A stretch of 64,000 nucleotides of DNA from Sphingobium sp. CAP-1 (GTDB taxonomy: Bacteria; Pseudomonadota; Alphaproteobacteria; Sphingomonadales; Sphingomonadaceae), in assembly GCF_009720145.1 (NCBI RefSeq), contig NZ_CP046252.1:2560001-2624000 (forward strand), written 5' to 3'. The notes under the pieces are model-generated. The model was not told the DNA's origin. It searched no databases and saw only the letters and a program-made list of their open reading frames with translations. A program made the translations under genes and the position numbers. Below, piece after piece: positions 10,612 to 20,548 of this stretch (positions are counted from its first letter, which is position 1; the number at the start of each line of letters is the position of its first letter).

Positions 10612-12462
10612 ATGCCGCCCGATACAGCCTCTTCCGCGCCGATTCCGCCCGTCTGGGCGACATTGCGCCGTTTTCTGCCCTATCTCTGGCCCGCCGACGC
10701 GCCTGCGCTGCGCCGCCGCGTGGTGATCGCCATGACGCTGGTCGCCCTCGCCAAGATCGTCACCCTCGCCATGCCCTTCGCCTATAAGGGCGCGGTGGAC
10801 CGGATGGCGCCGGGGCTGGAGCCGGCCGCCGGCCTCGCCATGGCGCTGGTCGTCGCCTATGCCGGTGCGCGTTTCGGCGGGGTGTTGTTCGACAATCTGC
10901 GCAACGCCGTGTTCGAAAGCGTGGGGCAGGAGGCCGGCCGTCGTCTGTCCGACGATGTGTTCGTCCATCTTCACCGGCTGTCGTTGCGCTTCCATCTCGA
11001 CCGGCGCACCGGCGCCGTCACCAGGATCGTCGAGCGCGGCACCAAGAGCATTGATACGATGCTCTATTTCCTGCTGTTCAACATCGCTCCCACGGTGCTG
11101 GAACTGCTGGCGGTCTGCGTTATTTTCCTAGTGAAATTCGGCCCCGGTCTGGTGGTCGTGACCCTGCTGATGGTGGGCGCCTATATCTGGTTCACCCGCA
11201 CGGTGACGGAATGGCGGAACCAGTTGCGCCGCGACATGGTGGACATGGACACCAATGCGGTCGCCCATGCCGTCGACAGCCTGTTGAATTTCGAAACGGT
11301 CAAATATTTCGGCGCGGAACAGCGGGAGGCGAACCGCTATTCCACGGCGATGCGTCGCTATGCGCAGGCAGCGGTCAAGAGCGAGAACAGCCTTGCCTGG
11401 CTCAATATCGGTCAGTCGTTGATCACCAATCTGATGATGGCCGGGGCGATGGCCTATACCGTTTGGGGCTGGAGCGTCAGTATGTTCAGCACCGGCGACG
11501 TGGTGCTGGTCAATACATTGCTCAGCCAGCTTTTCCGTCCGCTTGATTTGCTCGGCATGGTTTATCGCACCATCCGTCAGGGGCTGATCGACATGGAGGC
11601 GATGTATAAGCTGATCGACACCCGGACCGAGGTGGGGGACGCGACCGATGCGCCGACGCTGCATGTCGGGGGCGGAGAAGTGCGCTTCGATTCCGTGCAT
11701 TTCGGCTATGATCCCGAACGCGAAATCCTCCATGGCGTCAGTTTCGCGGTCCCGGCGGGCAAGACGCTGGCGATCGTCGGCCCGTCCGGCGCGGGCAAGT
11801 CCACCATCGCCCGTATCCTGTTCCGCTTCTACGACATTCAGGGCGGGCGGGTGATGATCGACGGGCAGGATATCGCCGCCGTCACGCAAGGCTCGCTGCG
11901 CGCCGCGATCGGCATCGTGCCGCAGGATATGGTCCTGTTCAACGACACGGTCGGCTATAATATCGGCTATGGTCGCGAAGGGGCCACGCAGGCGGAGATT
12001 GAGGCGGCGGCCAAAGCCGCGTCGATCCACGATTTCATCCTGGGCCTGCCCAAGGGCTATGACACGCGCGTCGGCGAACGCGGGCTGAAACTATCGGGTG
12101 GTGAAAAGCAGCGCGTCGCCATTGCCCGCACCCTGCTCAAAGACCCGCCGCTACTGGTGCTGGACGAAGCGACCAGCGCGCTCGACAGTCGCACCGAAAC
12201 CGAAATTCAGACCGTGCTGCGCGACATCAGTCGCAAGCGCACGACATTGGTGGTCGCGCATCGCCTGTCGACCGTGGTCGACGCCGACGAGATCATCGTG
12301 CTGGACAAGGGTGTGATCGTGGAGCGCGGTCGCCATGCCGATCTGGTCCGGGCCGATGGCCTTTACGCCATCATGTGGGCGCGTCAGGCGCAGGAGCGGG
12401 ACGAGATGCCAGCCGAACCGGGCATAGAGGATATATTCGAGGTTGCCGGCCGGTCAGTCTGA
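10612..12462 (+). CDS. Atm1/HMT1-type ABC exporter (fused permease and ATPase)
   Basis: 616 residues: six-helix exporter domain (about 25-330), then a nucleotide-binding domain with Walker A GPSGAGKST (about residue 390), signature LSGGEKQR and Walker B PPLLVLDEAT followed by the H-loop VAHRLST. The core FETVKYFGAE is highly characteristic of the Atm1/HMT1 subfamily, which exports glutathione-linked metals or sulfur species across the inner membrane and functions as a homodimer. Its 3' end overlaps the convergent acyltransferase gene by 79 bases. Confidence 0.92.
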   Translation: MPPDTASSAPIPPVWATLRRFLPYLWPADAPALRRRVVIAMTLVALAKIVTLAMPFAYKGAVDRMAPGLEPAAGLAMALVVAYAGARFGGVLFDNLRNAVFESVGQEAGRRLSDDVFVHLHRLSLRFHLDRRTGAVTRIVERGTKSIDTMLYFLLFNIAPTVLELLAVCVIFLVKFGPGLVVVTLLMVGAYIWFTRTVTEWRNQLRRDMVDMDTNAVAHAVDSLLNFETVKYFGAEQREANRYSTAMRRYAQAAVKSENSLAWLNIGQSLITNLMMAGAMAYTVWGWSVSMFSTGDVVLVNTLLSQLFRPLDLLGMVYRTIRQGLIDMEAMYKLIDTRTEVGDATDAPTLHVGGGEVRFDSVHFGYDPEREILHGVSFAVPAGKTLAIVGPSGAGKSTIARILFRFYDIQGGRVMIDGQDIAAVTQGSLRAAIGIVPQDMVLFNDTVGYNIGYGREGATQAEIEAAAKAASIHDFILGLPKGYDTRVGERGLKLSGGEKQRVAIARTLLKDPPLLVLDEATSALDSRTETEIQTVLRDISRKRTTLVVAHRLSTVVDADEIIVLDKGVIVERGRHADLVRADGLYAIMWARQAQERDEMPAEPGIEDIFEVAGRSV

Positions 12463-13382
12463 CGGCCAGAGCGTGACCGCCCCATCGCCATCAGCGGCCG
12501 CTCGATGGTCCGGTGCAGCAACATCGCGGCCAGCGGCGCAGCGATCAGCGCGGCGACGATCGTCAATGCTGCGGGCAGATGCAGCATGGCCAGCAGGCTG
12601 AAGGTGAACATATGGCTGAGGTAGAGCATATAGGATGCATCGCCCAGCCGGCGCAGGACCGGGATGTCGGGCATCCGCCCTTCCAGCGACAGGCTGCCGA
12701 TCACCACCATCGTTGCGCCGGGGGCCAGGCTGAAAAAGGGGTCGGCGATCCACGAATGGCTGACCGCCATCCACAGCAGGCCGGCCGGAACCAGCAGCGG
12801 ATGTCCCCCTGGCGCAAGGCGGGCGATGCCCATGCCGATCAGAAATTCCCAGACGAAGGGGGATGAATAATAGGACAGCAGGCCGGGCAGCGGCGCGACA
12901 TAGTGGCTGGCCCCCAGCAGCGCCAGAACCGACCCCAGCGCCGGGAAACGCCATCGATCCGGCAGAAACAGGGACAGGGCAAACAGGGCGTAGAAACCCA
13001 TTTCGTAATTCAGCGTCCAGCCGGGATTGAGCAGCGGATGCGTCACCCCGTCGGCCCGCACCACCGGAATGAACAGGAAGGAGGCCAGCTTGTAGAGCGA
13101 CTGGCCCGGCAGACTGTTCAGCAACAGGATGCTGAACAGCCAATAGACCGGCACGACCCGCCTGATCCGCGCCATCATGAAGGCGCCGGGCCGGATCGCC
13201 TTGCCCCTGGTCGATTCAACCATGACGAAGCCGGAGATCAGGAAGAATATGTCGACCCCGCCAACCAGCCAGCCATAAAGAGCGTGATCGACGCCGGTGA
13301 CGATTCCCGTGGAGTGGAGATGGTAGAGGACCACCATCATGGCCGCCATGCCGCGCAGAGAGTGGATCGACCGGAACCGCAT
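12384..13382 (-). CDS. acyltransferase 3 family membrane protein
   Basis: 332 residues with about ten hydrophobic helices. The N-terminal IHSLRGMAAMMVVLYHLHST has the Arg-x10-His pattern of OafA/YrhL-type O-acyltransferases, followed by GGVDIFFLISGFVM. These inner-membrane enzymes acetylate or acylate exopolysaccharide, lipopolysaccharide or similar glycans; the acceptor cannot be read from sequence. The last 26 residues lie in the overlap with the ABC exporter end and are polar, so the stop may have drifted. No glycan genes adjoin it. Confidence 0.85.
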   Translation of the reverse strand: MRFRSIHSLRGMAAMMVVLYHLHSTGIVTGVDHALYGWLVGGVDIFFLISGFVMVESTRGKAIRPGAFMMARIRRVVPVYWLFSILLLNSLPGQSLYKLASFLFIPVVRADGVTHPLLNPGWTLNYEMGFYALFALSLFLPDRWRFPALGSVLALLGASHYVAPLPGLLSYYSSPFVWEFLIGMGIARLAPGGHPLLVPAGLLWMAVSHSWIADPFFSLAPGATMVVIGSLSLEGRMPDIPVLRRLGDASYMLYLSHMFTFSLLAMLHLPAALTIVAALIAAPLAAMLLHRTIERPLMAMGRSRSGRQTDRPATSNISSMPGSAGISSRSCA

Positions 13383-13435
13383 GTCGATGCCCTAGCCGTG
13401 AAACATTAATATTCACGCCAGGATCTGGCGCACCC

Positions 13436-13828
13436 TCAGAGGAAAGGCGCCGCCACCTGCGCCGGCACGCGCATCAACCGGCCGCTGGCCTTGTCCAGCA
13501 TCGCCCATGTCGATCGCGCCGCGACCTTCACCTTGCCGTCCGGCCCGGTAAATTCGATCAGCCGGTCGAATCGCGCACCGCGTGGCGGATCGGGTATCCA
13601 GGTGCGTGCCGTCACCGTCTCGCCCGCCGTCACATTGCCGCGATAATCGACCTCATGCCGGGTGACGACCCAGATATAGGCGTCGACATGGGCCGGGTCG
13701 GCATCCTGCATCCAATGTTCGACCGACACCTGCTCCATCCATTGCACCCACACCGCATTGTTCACATGGCCCAGCACGTCGATATGCTCCGGCAGGGCGG
13801 TGATCTCTTTGGTGAAGCTGGATGCCAT
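13436..13828 (-). CDS. acyl-CoA thioesterase, 4HBT (hot-dog) family
   Basis: 130 residues, a single hot-dog domain. The motif HIDVLGHVNNAVWVQWME (Asp about residue 17) matches the 4-hydroxybenzoyl-CoA thioesterase/YbgC group. It hydrolyses an acyl-CoA in the cytoplasm; the acyl group is not known. Its start overlaps the stop of the upstream oligopeptidase gene (TGATG, one shared base), so translation is probably coupled. Confidence 0.88.
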   Translation of the reverse strand: MASSFTKEITALPEHIDVLGHVNNAVWVQWMEQVSVEHWMQDADPAHVDAYIWVVTRHEVDYRGNVTAGETVTARTWIPDPPRGARFDRLIEFTGPDGKVKVAARSTWAMLDKASGRLMRVPAQVAAPFL

Positions 13829-15912
13829 CAGTTTGCCATGCCCAGTTGCCAGAGGATGAAGGCGAATTCCTCCGCCGTTTCGTGCAGGCTTTCAAAACGC
13901 CCCGACTTGCCGCCATGGCCCGCGCCCATATTGGTCTTGAGCAACAGAAGATTGCGGTCGGTCTTGGTCGCGCGCAGCTTCGCCACCCATTTGGCCGGTT
14001 CCCAATAGGTGACGCGCGGATCGTTGAGGCCTGCCGTCACCATCAGCGGCGGATAGTCCTGCGCGCGGACATGGGTATAGGGATCATAGCTCTGGATCGT
14101 GCGGAACGCGGCCTCATCCTCGATCGGATTGCCCCATTCGGGCCATTCGCCCGGCGTTAGGGGAAGCGTCTCGTCCAGCATGGTGTTCAGCACATCGACG
14201 AACGGCACATGCGCCACGACCGCGCCCCACAGGTCGGGATCGGAGTTGATGACCGCGCCCATCAGCTCGCCGCCGGCGGACCCGCCCGAAATGCTGATCC
14301 TGCCCTTCGACGCATAGCCGCGCTCCACCAGCCCCTTCGCCACATCCACGAAATCGGTGAAGGTGTTGATCCGCTTGTCCAGCTTGCCATCCAGATACCA
14401 TTGCTGGCCCAGATCGTCGCCGCCACGAATATGGGCGATGGCGAAGGCGAAGCCGCGATCGAGCAGCGACAGGCGGCTGGTCGAAAAGCCCGGCTCCATC
14501 GCCAGCCCATAGGCGCCATAGCCATAAAGATGCAGCGGCGCGCTGCCGTCGCGGGGAAAGTCTTTCGGATAGACGATCGACACCGGGATTTGCGTGCCGT
14601 CCCGCGCCGGGATCATCAACCGCTCGGCGGCATAGCCCGTCGCGTCATAGCCCGACGGAATTTCCTGGACCTTCAGCACCTCCAGCACGCCGCTATCCAG
14701 ATGATAGTCGTAGATGGTGTCGGGCGTGACCATCGATTCATAGCCGATGCGCAGCTTCGTCACGTCATATTCGGGATTGTCGTCAAGGCTCGCCGAATAG
14801 CTGGCTTCCGGGAAGGGGATGCGCTTGGGCGTGTGCGTGGCGTAATCGCGCAACTCGATCTGGTCGAGCCCGTCCTGCCGCCCTTCGGTGACATAGAAGG
14901 CCTTGAACAGCGTGAAATCGGTCAGGTAGAAATGCGCGTCGGCCGCGATCACTTCCTCCCACTCGTCGGGGGCGTCCAGCGTCGCCTTCACCAGCCGGAA
15001 ATTGGGGTGCGTGTCGTTGGTCTTGATATAGAGCGTGCCTTCATGCTCATCGACATCATATTCGCGTCCGGCCTTGCGCGCCGCGACGAGTAACGGCGTG
15101 GCGGTCGGATTGTCGGCGGGCACCAGCCAGGCTTCGCTGGTGACATGGTCGCCGGTGGCGATGACGATCCATTTTTCCGACGAGGTGAGGCCGATCGAGA
15201 CGCGAAAGCCCTCATCATCCTCATGGAACAGCTCGATATCGCCGTCGACGCTCTGCCCCAGCCAGTGCAGCCGCGCATTGTCGGTTCGCCAATTGTCATT
15301 GGCCAGCCCATAGAGCAGTCCCTTGCTGTCCGCCGTCCACACCAGCGATGACAGTGTATCGGGAATCACCTCCGGCAAAATCTCGCCGCTGAACAGATCC
15401 TTGATCCGCGCCTCGAACCGTTCCGATCCGTTGGTGTCGATGGCATAGGCGAGGTAGCGGCCGTCCGGGCTGACCGACATGGCGCCCAGCCGGAAATAGT
15501 CATGCCCCTCCGCCAGAGCGGGTTCGTCCAGGATCAACTGGTCATCGGTGCCATCCTCTTTGGCGGCGACTGGCTTGCGATACCATTTGCGATATTGCGC
15601 GCCCGTTTCGAAGGCGCGCCAGTAGATATAGTCGCCATCCTTTTGCGGGACCGACTGGTCATCCTCCTTGATCCGCCCCTTCATCTCGTGAAACAGCGTG
15701 TCGAGCAGAGGCTTGTGCGGCGCCATCGCGCTTTCGAACCAGCCATTTTCTGCTTCCAGATAGGCCAGCACATCCTTGTCCTGCACGTCAGGATAGTTGG
15801 GATCGCGCAGCCATGCATAGGGGTCGTCCACGATGATGCCATGATGCGAAAAGCTGTGCGGACGGCGTTCGGCAACGGGCGGGGACGGGGGAGGCTGCAT
15901 TTGATCGGTCAT
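13828..15912 (-). CDS. ptrB: oligopeptidase B-like S9 peptidase
   Basis: 694 residues without signal peptide, so cytoplasmic. The N-terminal propeller begins with DDPYAWLRDPNYPDV, typical of protease II. The catalytic domain has the nucleophile SGGSAGGELMG (Ser545) and C-terminal LNDPRVTYWEPAKW plus MGAGHGGKSGR (Asp and His). Oligopeptidase B cuts short peptides after Arg or Lys. It is the first gene of a two-gene operon with the thioesterase. A second S9 enzyme lies at 2138-4249, but that one is exported. Confidence 0.93.
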   Translation of the reverse strand: MTDQMQPPPSPPVAERRPHSFSHHGIIVDDPYAWLRDPNYPDVQDKDVLAYLEAENGWFESAMAPHKPLLDTLFHEMKGRIKEDDQSVPQKDGDYIYWRAFETGAQYRKWYRKPVAAKEDGTDDQLILDEPALAEGHDYFRLGAMSVSPDGRYLAYAIDTNGSERFEARIKDLFSGEILPEVIPDTLSSLVWTADSKGLLYGLANDNWRTDNARLHWLGQSVDGDIELFHEDDEGFRVSIGLTSSEKWIVIATGDHVTSEAWLVPADNPTATPLLVAARKAGREYDVDEHEGTLYIKTNDTHPNFRLVKATLDAPDEWEEVIAADAHFYLTDFTLFKAFYVTEGRQDGLDQIELRDYATHTPKRIPFPEASYSASLDDNPEYDVTKLRIGYESMVTPDTIYDYHLDSGVLEVLKVQEIPSGYDATGYAAERLMIPARDGTQIPVSIVYPKDFPRDGSAPLHLYGYGAYGLAMEPGFSTSRLSLLDRGFAFAIAHIRGGDDLGQQWYLDGKLDKRINTFTDFVDVAKGLVERGYASKGRISISGGSAGGELMGAVINSDPDLWGAVVAHVPFVDVLNTMLDETLPLTPGEWPEWGNPIEDEAAFRTIQSYDPYTHVRAQDYPPLMVTAGLNDPRVTYWEPAKWVAKLRATKTDRNLLLLKTNMGAGHGGKSGRFESLHETAEEFAFILWQLGMAN

Positions 15913-16023
15913 TAACTATCCATGGTCCAGACAGGGGCCGCGCTGGAATAAGCGCGCACGCCCCTCTATGTTGTCGGCATTATGGCCGACGCAAGAGGCC
16001 CGACATGATCCAAGGGAATAGTG

Positions 16024-17805
16024 ATGTCCAGTTATGAAGATCGCCTGACGGCCCTGCGCGCGCAACTGGTGCGCCAGAAGCTCGACGGTTTCGTGGTCCC
16101 CCTGACCGACGAGCATATGAGCGAATATGTCGGCGCCTATGCCCAGCGGCTCGCCTGGCTGACCGGATTTCAGGGGTCTGCGGGCAGCGCGGTGGTGCTG
16201 CCGGAGGAAGCGGCGATCTTCGTCGACGGCCGCTATACGCTCCAGGTCCGCGAGCAGGTGGACGGGGCGCACTGGCAATATGAAAGCGTGCCACAGACAT
16301 CGATCGCCGCCTGGCTCCAGGATCATGCCGGGCAGGGTGCGCGCATCGGCTACGACCCCTGGCTCCACACCCGCGCCTGGGTGAGCCAGGCGACCGAAGC
16401 GCTGGCCGAGAGGGGCGCGGAACTGGTCGCGGTGGACGCCAATCCGGTCGATGCCGTCTGGCCCGATCGCCCGGCGCCCAGCGATGCCAGGCTGGTGGTG
16501 CATGACGATCGCTTCGCCGGCCAGTCGGCAGCGGAAAAGCGTGCCGCCATGGCCGACTGGCTGACAGCGAAGAAGGCGGACGCCGTCATTCTCTCGGCAC
16601 TCGATTCGATCGCCTGGACCTTCAATATCCGGGGCAGGGATGTGGAGCGCACCCCCGTCGCGCTCGCCTATGCCATCGTCCATGCCGACGCGACCGCCGA
16701 CATCTATGTCGCGCCGGAAAAGCTGGACGACGCCGTCGCCAAGCATCTGGGCAATGCGGTGCGCATCCATGATCGCGCGGCCTTTGCCGATGCGCTGGCG
16801 GACCTTGCCGGCAAGACCGTCGTGGCCGATCCCGAACGGGCCGTCGCCGCGATCTTCAACGGTCTGGATGAAGGCGGTGCGACCGTGCTGTCGCTGCGCG
16901 ACCCCGCCGTGCTGCCCAAGGCGATCAAGAACGCCACCGAAATCGCCGGGCATAAGGCAGCGCAGGCCCGCGACGGCGCTGCATTGAGCCGCTTTCTCCA
17001 CTGGGTCGCGGTCGAAGCGCCCAAGGGTGGCCTGACCGAACTCTCCGCCTCGGACCGGCTGGAAGCCTTCCGCAAGGATACCGGCCTGCTGGAAGACCTG
17101 TCCTTCGACACGATCAGCGGCGCGGGGCCGAACGGTGCCGTCGTTCACTATCGCGTCGACGAAAAGACCAACCGCCCGATCGCGACGGGCAGCCTCTATT
17201 TGGTCGATTCGGGCGGCCAGTATCGCGACGGCACCACCGATGTCACCCGCACCGTCGCCATCGGTATGCCGACCGACGAGATGAAGCACCGTTTCACGCT
17301 GGTCCTCAAGGGTCATATCGCGCTCGCCCGCGCTGTGTTTCCAAAGGGGACGCGCGGCGGCCAACTCGACATTCTCGCCCGCCAATATCTGTGGGCCGAA
17401 GGGCTGGATTATGCCCATGGCACCGGCCATGGCGTCGGCAGCTTCCTGTCGGTGCATGAAGGGCCGCAGCGGATCGCCACTTTCGGCGGCGGTGACGAGC
17501 CGCTCGCGGCGGGCATGATCCTCTCGAACGAGCCGGGTTATTACAAGGCCGGCGAATATGGCATCCGCATCGAAAATCTGGTGCTGGTCGAGGAACGGAC
17601 CATTCCCGGCGCGGAAAAGGCGATGCTGGGCTTCCAGACTTTGACCTTCGCACCGATCGACCGCGCGCTGATCGCTACCGACCTGCTCAACGCTGACGAA
17701 CGCGCCTGGCTCGACGCCTATCATGATGCGGTGCTGGATCTGGTCGGCCCGCAACTGGAGGGCGATGCGCTGGACTGGCTCAAGGCCGCCTGCGCGCCGC
17801 TCTGA
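16024..17805 (+). CDS. pepP: Xaa-Pro aminopeptidase (M24B)
   Basis: 593 residues, the long three-domain form of aminopeptidase P with two creatinase-type N-terminal domains and a C-terminal pita-bread domain. The dinuclear-metal ligands are visible: Asp in LVDSGGQYRDGTTDVTRT (two Asp), His in HGTGHGVGSF, Glu in LSNEPGYY and Glu in GIRIENLVLV. It removes an N-terminal residue before proline, in the cytoplasm. The ATG at 16024 sits 6 bases after AAGGGA and is preferred over the GTG at 16021. Confidence 0.94.
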   Translation: MSSYEDRLTALRAQLVRQKLDGFVVPLTDEHMSEYVGAYAQRLAWLTGFQGSAGSAVVLPEEAAIFVDGRYTLQVREQVDGAHWQYESVPQTSIAAWLQDHAGQGARIGYDPWLHTRAWVSQATEALAERGAELVAVDANPVDAVWPDRPAPSDARLVVHDDRFAGQSAAEKRAAMADWLTAKKADAVILSALDSIAWTFNIRGRDVERTPVALAYAIVHADATADIYVAPEKLDDAVAKHLGNAVRIHDRAAFADALADLAGKTVVADPERAVAAIFNGLDEGGATVLSLRDPAVLPKAIKNATEIAGHKAAQARDGAALSRFLHWVAVEAPKGGLTELSASDRLEAFRKDTGLLEDLSFDTISGAGPNGAVVHYRVDEKTNRPIATGSLYLVDSGGQYRDGTTDVTRTVAIGMPTDEMKHRFTLVLKGHIALARAVFPKGTRGGQLDILARQYLWAEGLDYAHGTGHGVGSFLSVHEGPQRIATFGGGDEPLAAGMILSNEPGYYKAGEYGIRIENLVLVEERTIPGAEKAMLGFQTLTFAPIDRALIATDLLNADERAWLDAYHDAVLDLVGPQLEGDALDWLKAACAPL

Positions 17806-17808
17806 GGA

Positions 17809-17949
17809 TCAATCTTCCCGATCTTCGGCGGGAGGGGGCGGCGGCGCTCCCTCCTGCGCTGCTTCCCGGCTTTGCGCTTTGCGCCGGCGCAGATTGTCCC
17901 GCAATGCCTGCGCCAGCCGCGCCTTTTTCTCGTCCTGCGTTTCAGCCAT
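17809..17949 (-). CDS. short conserved basic protein (46 residues)
   Basis: An ATG-to-TGA frame of 46 residues, MAETQDEKKARLAQALRDNL, then RRRKAQSREA and a Pro-rich acidic tail. The LRDNLRRRKAQ core recurs in small proteins of sphingomonads and other alphaproteobacteria as far as I recall, often near murA, and the helix is strongly amphipathic and charged. It ends 3 bases after the pepP stop, convergent. Function unknown. Longer overlapping minus-strand frames here look like non-coding shadows. Confidence 0.72.
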   Translation of the reverse strand: MAETQDEKKARLAQALRDNLRRRKAQSREAAQEGAPPPPPAEDRED

Positions 17950-18066
17950 GAGAAAGCGCATAAGCAAAATGCATCATCGACCGCAACCCGCCTTGACATC
18001 GGGGCAAGGGGCGGCCATAGGCCCGGCCTCCGAAGCGCAGATAGCGCCAAGGAGCTGAAATAGAGT

Positions 18067-18141
<75 letters not shown>

Positions 18142-18164
18142 TTTCTCTCCAGACATTGCGAAGA

Positions 18165-18425
18165 TTAAAGCAACGCCCATGCGGCGAACATCGTCGCCTG
18201 CGCCATGGCGATCAGCCAGAGCCGGCGCGAAAAGGGCTGTTTGCGCGTCTTGTGGCGAAAGAGATGGCGGCCCAGAAACGCCCCCGCCGTCCCGCCCGCC
18301 AGCGCCCAGAGCAGCAGCGTGCGCTCGGAATAGCGGCGCAATCCCAGCCGGGCGCGCCGCTTGTCCAGGCCGAACAGGGTGAAGGCGGTCAGATTCGCCG
18401 ACAGCAACGCCGTCAGGACCAGCAT
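18165..18425 (-). CDS. DUF1294 family small membrane protein
   Basis: 86 residues from ATG 18425. The LFGLDKRRARLGLRRYSERTLL motif, followed by GGTAGAFLGRHLFRHKTRK, is the DUF1294 signature; three short hydrophobic segments surround it. It begins 14 bases after the stop of the TonB receptor gene upstream on the same strand and is probably co-transcribed. Function unknown; the family is widespread in bacteria. Confidence 0.85.
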   Translation of the reverse strand: MLVLTALLSANLTAFTLFGLDKRRARLGLRRYSERTLLLWALAGGTAGAFLGRHLFRHKTRKQPFSRRLWLIAMAQATMFAAWALL

Positions 18426-18438
18426 CGCCCGAATCGCC

Positions 18439-20454
18439 TCAGCCCCCGAAGCTGACGCCGATCCACAGGGTGCGCGGCGTACCCAGGTCCATCGATCCGC
18501 CGGCATTGCGGGTCACGACCGTCTCGTCGAACAGATTTTCGCCGCGTGCGACCAGAGTGACGCCATGGCCGACCGGCAGGCGCGCGATGGCGTCCAGAGT
18601 CAGCGCATCGGGCAGCACATCGCTTTGCAGATCATCTTCATATTGCTTGCCGACATAGCGCAATGTGGTCGACAGCGACGGACCGGAGGCCGGGCTGTAG
18701 GCGATCGTCGCGCTGGCGGCATGGCTGGGCGTCTGGGCCGGGCGAAGGTCGTCAAAGGCTGCGCCCGGCGCATCGACCCGGCTGTGGCTATAGGCGTAGG
18801 AGGCCGACAGGTTGATGTCGCCCAGCTTCGCCGCAGCGGTCAGTTCGATGCCCTTGGCGACGATCCGGTTCACATTCTGCCGCTGGCGCGTGTTGGTCGC
18901 GATGGTGACATTGGCGATGGCGTCGTCCAGCCGGTTGTAAAAGGCGGTGGCGGACAAGGTAACGCCCTCGGCCGGGGTCAGGTCAATGCCGGCTTCCGCG
19001 CCTTTCAGCTTTTCCGGGTTCAGCGCCGCATTGGCCTGGGTCGTGATCGGGAACACCACGAACGGGCGATAGAGTTCGTTCAGCGTCGGCAGGCGAAAAC
19101 CGCTATAGGCCGATGTCCGCAGCGCGATGGCGTCGCTCGCATGAAGGAGCGCGCCGACCCGGCCGGAAAATTCCCAATCCGATCGATCGGCATAGGCGCT
19201 GCCTGTGGTGACGCCGGTGGTGGCGCTCACCTGGCGGTAGAAGCCGTTGCGGATCGACCAGCGATCGGCCCGCGCGCCCCCGGTCAGCACCAGTTTCCCC
19301 AGCGTCCAGTCATCTTCGACAAAGACGCCGCTGGTCCACTGGTCGCCGCCCGCATGGCGCAGGAAGGTGCGCGGGTTGGTCGCCAGATTGGCGTTATAGG
19401 CGTCCTCATACATGTCGCCGGTGGCGAAGCGCGTGTCGACGCCCAGCCGCAGCACATGCGCGTCGCCCACCGGCGGCCGCACTTCTATCTTGCCGCCGAT
19501 CCCGGTGGACGGTGTGTTGCGCTGGTCCAGCGACTTGCGAAAGGTCGAGGAGGAGATGACGATATTGGAGAAGTTGCGCGCCTGCACATAGGCCAGCGCA
19601 TCGACCTGCCACGGCCCGCGATTGATATAGCGGATGCTGGCATCCTGCCCCTGGCTCATATTGTCCGCGCCGGCAAAGCGCAGCGTCCGGTTATCCTCGA
19701 ACAAAGTCGCGCGGAATTGCAGTTCCGACGTGGCGGAGACTGGCGCGACCGCACGCAAATTGGTCGACCAGCCATCATAGGCGGCCGGCACGGTGGCGGC
19801 GACGCGCTGGTTCTTGGGCGTGGTCTGGAAGCCATCGCCCCGATCCCAACGGCCCGACAGCGACACATAGCCACCGCCCAGATCCTGGGTCAGCCCGGCG
19901 GAAAGCTCCGTCGAATCCCGGCTGCCGTAAAAGGCGCTGGCGGAAAAGTCGGGCAATTGGTCGCGCGTCGCGCTGGCCAGCTCGATCGTGCCCGCCACCG
20001 CGCCCGCGCCGAACGCGCCGATGCCGCCGCCGCGCGTCACCCGCACCACCGACAGCCGTTCGGGTGCCAGCGCGCTGAACGGAATATAGCCGAAAAAGGG
20101 ATCGGCGACCGGCACGCCATCGAGCAGCATCAAGGTCCGGCTCGACGCATTGCCGCCCAGCGCGCGCAGCGTTGCGCCCTGATTGGACGGGTTGGAGGAT
20201 CGGCTGTCCGACCGGCGAAATTGCTGGAAGCCCGCGACATCGGCCAGCGCATTTTCGATCCGTCCCGATGCGTTGTCCATCAGCCGCTGCCGGTCGATCA
20301 CCACCGATCCATAGGCCGGCGTGCCGGGCGGCAATTCCAGCCCCGTGCCGGTGACGATGATGGGCGACGCATCGCCCGGTGACGCGTCCGGCGCCTGCGC
20401 CAAGGCAGCGGTCGGAACGGTCAGCAAAATGGCTGGCAGAATGATGTTTTTCAT
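18439..20454 (-). CDS. TonB-dependent outer-membrane receptor, quinoprotein-region receptor 1
   Basis: 671 residues. Signal peptide to about residue 19 (ALAQ), plug domain with SPIIVTGTGLELPPGT, TLMLLDGVPVADPFFGYIPF and VVRVTRGGGIGAFGAGAVAG, then a 22-strand barrel ending in an aromatic-rich strand. It is BtuB/FecA-sized but lacks features that identify a ligand, and no cobalamin riboswitch lies upstream. It carries the same upstream element (20549-20564) as the alcohol dehydrogenase genes and probably belongs to that regulon, making PQQ or a lanthanide chelate plausible ligands. That is inference. Confidence 0.85.
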   Translation of the reverse strand: MKNIILPAILLTVPTAALAQAPDASPGDASPIIVTGTGLELPPGTPAYGSVVIDRQRLMDNASGRIENALADVAGFQQFRRSDSRSSNPSNQGATLRALGGNASSRTLMLLDGVPVADPFFGYIPFSALAPERLSVVRVTRGGGIGAFGAGAVAGTIELASATRDQLPDFSASAFYGSRDSTELSAGLTQDLGGGYVSLSGRWDRGDGFQTTPKNQRVAATVPAAYDGWSTNLRAVAPVSATSELQFRATLFEDNRTLRFAGADNMSQGQDASIRYINRGPWQVDALAYVQARNFSNIVISSSTFRKSLDQRNTPSTGIGGKIEVRPPVGDAHVLRLGVDTRFATGDMYEDAYNANLATNPRTFLRHAGGDQWTSGVFVEDDWTLGKLVLTGGARADRWSIRNGFYRQVSATTGVTTGSAYADRSDWEFSGRVGALLHASDAIALRTSAYSGFRLPTLNELYRPFVVFPITTQANAALNPEKLKGAEAGIDLTPAEGVTLSATAFYNRLDDAIANVTIATNTRQRQNVNRIVAKGIELTAAAKLGDINLSASYAYSHSRVDAPGAAFDDLRPAQTPSHAASATIAYSPASGPSLSTTLRYVGKQYEDDLQSDVLPDALTLDAIARLPVGHGVTLVARGENLFDETVVTRNAGGSMDLGTPRTLWIGVSFGG

Positions 20455-20510
20455 AGCGATCCCCTCGACGCCCCTCTCCCTGTTTTCCTTGCCTTTTGCA
20501 AATGGAAAGA

Positions 20511-20536
20511 GGCCGCATCCCTTGTAGGATGCGGCC
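20511..20536 (-). terminator. probable terminator of the porin gene
   Basis: A 10-bp perfect stem GGCCGCATCC/GGATGCGGCC with a 6-base loop, 38 bases beyond the porin stop on the minus strand, followed by TCTTTCC. The T-run is weak, so termination may be partial. Confidence 0.6.
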
Positions 20537-20548
20537 CCCGCCCCGTGA

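Noticed and set aside
15916..17754. 612-codon minus-strand frame opposite the Xaa-Pro aminopeptidase
   Set aside because: The plus strand has all metal ligands of the M24 family; the antisense frame has no recognisable domain.
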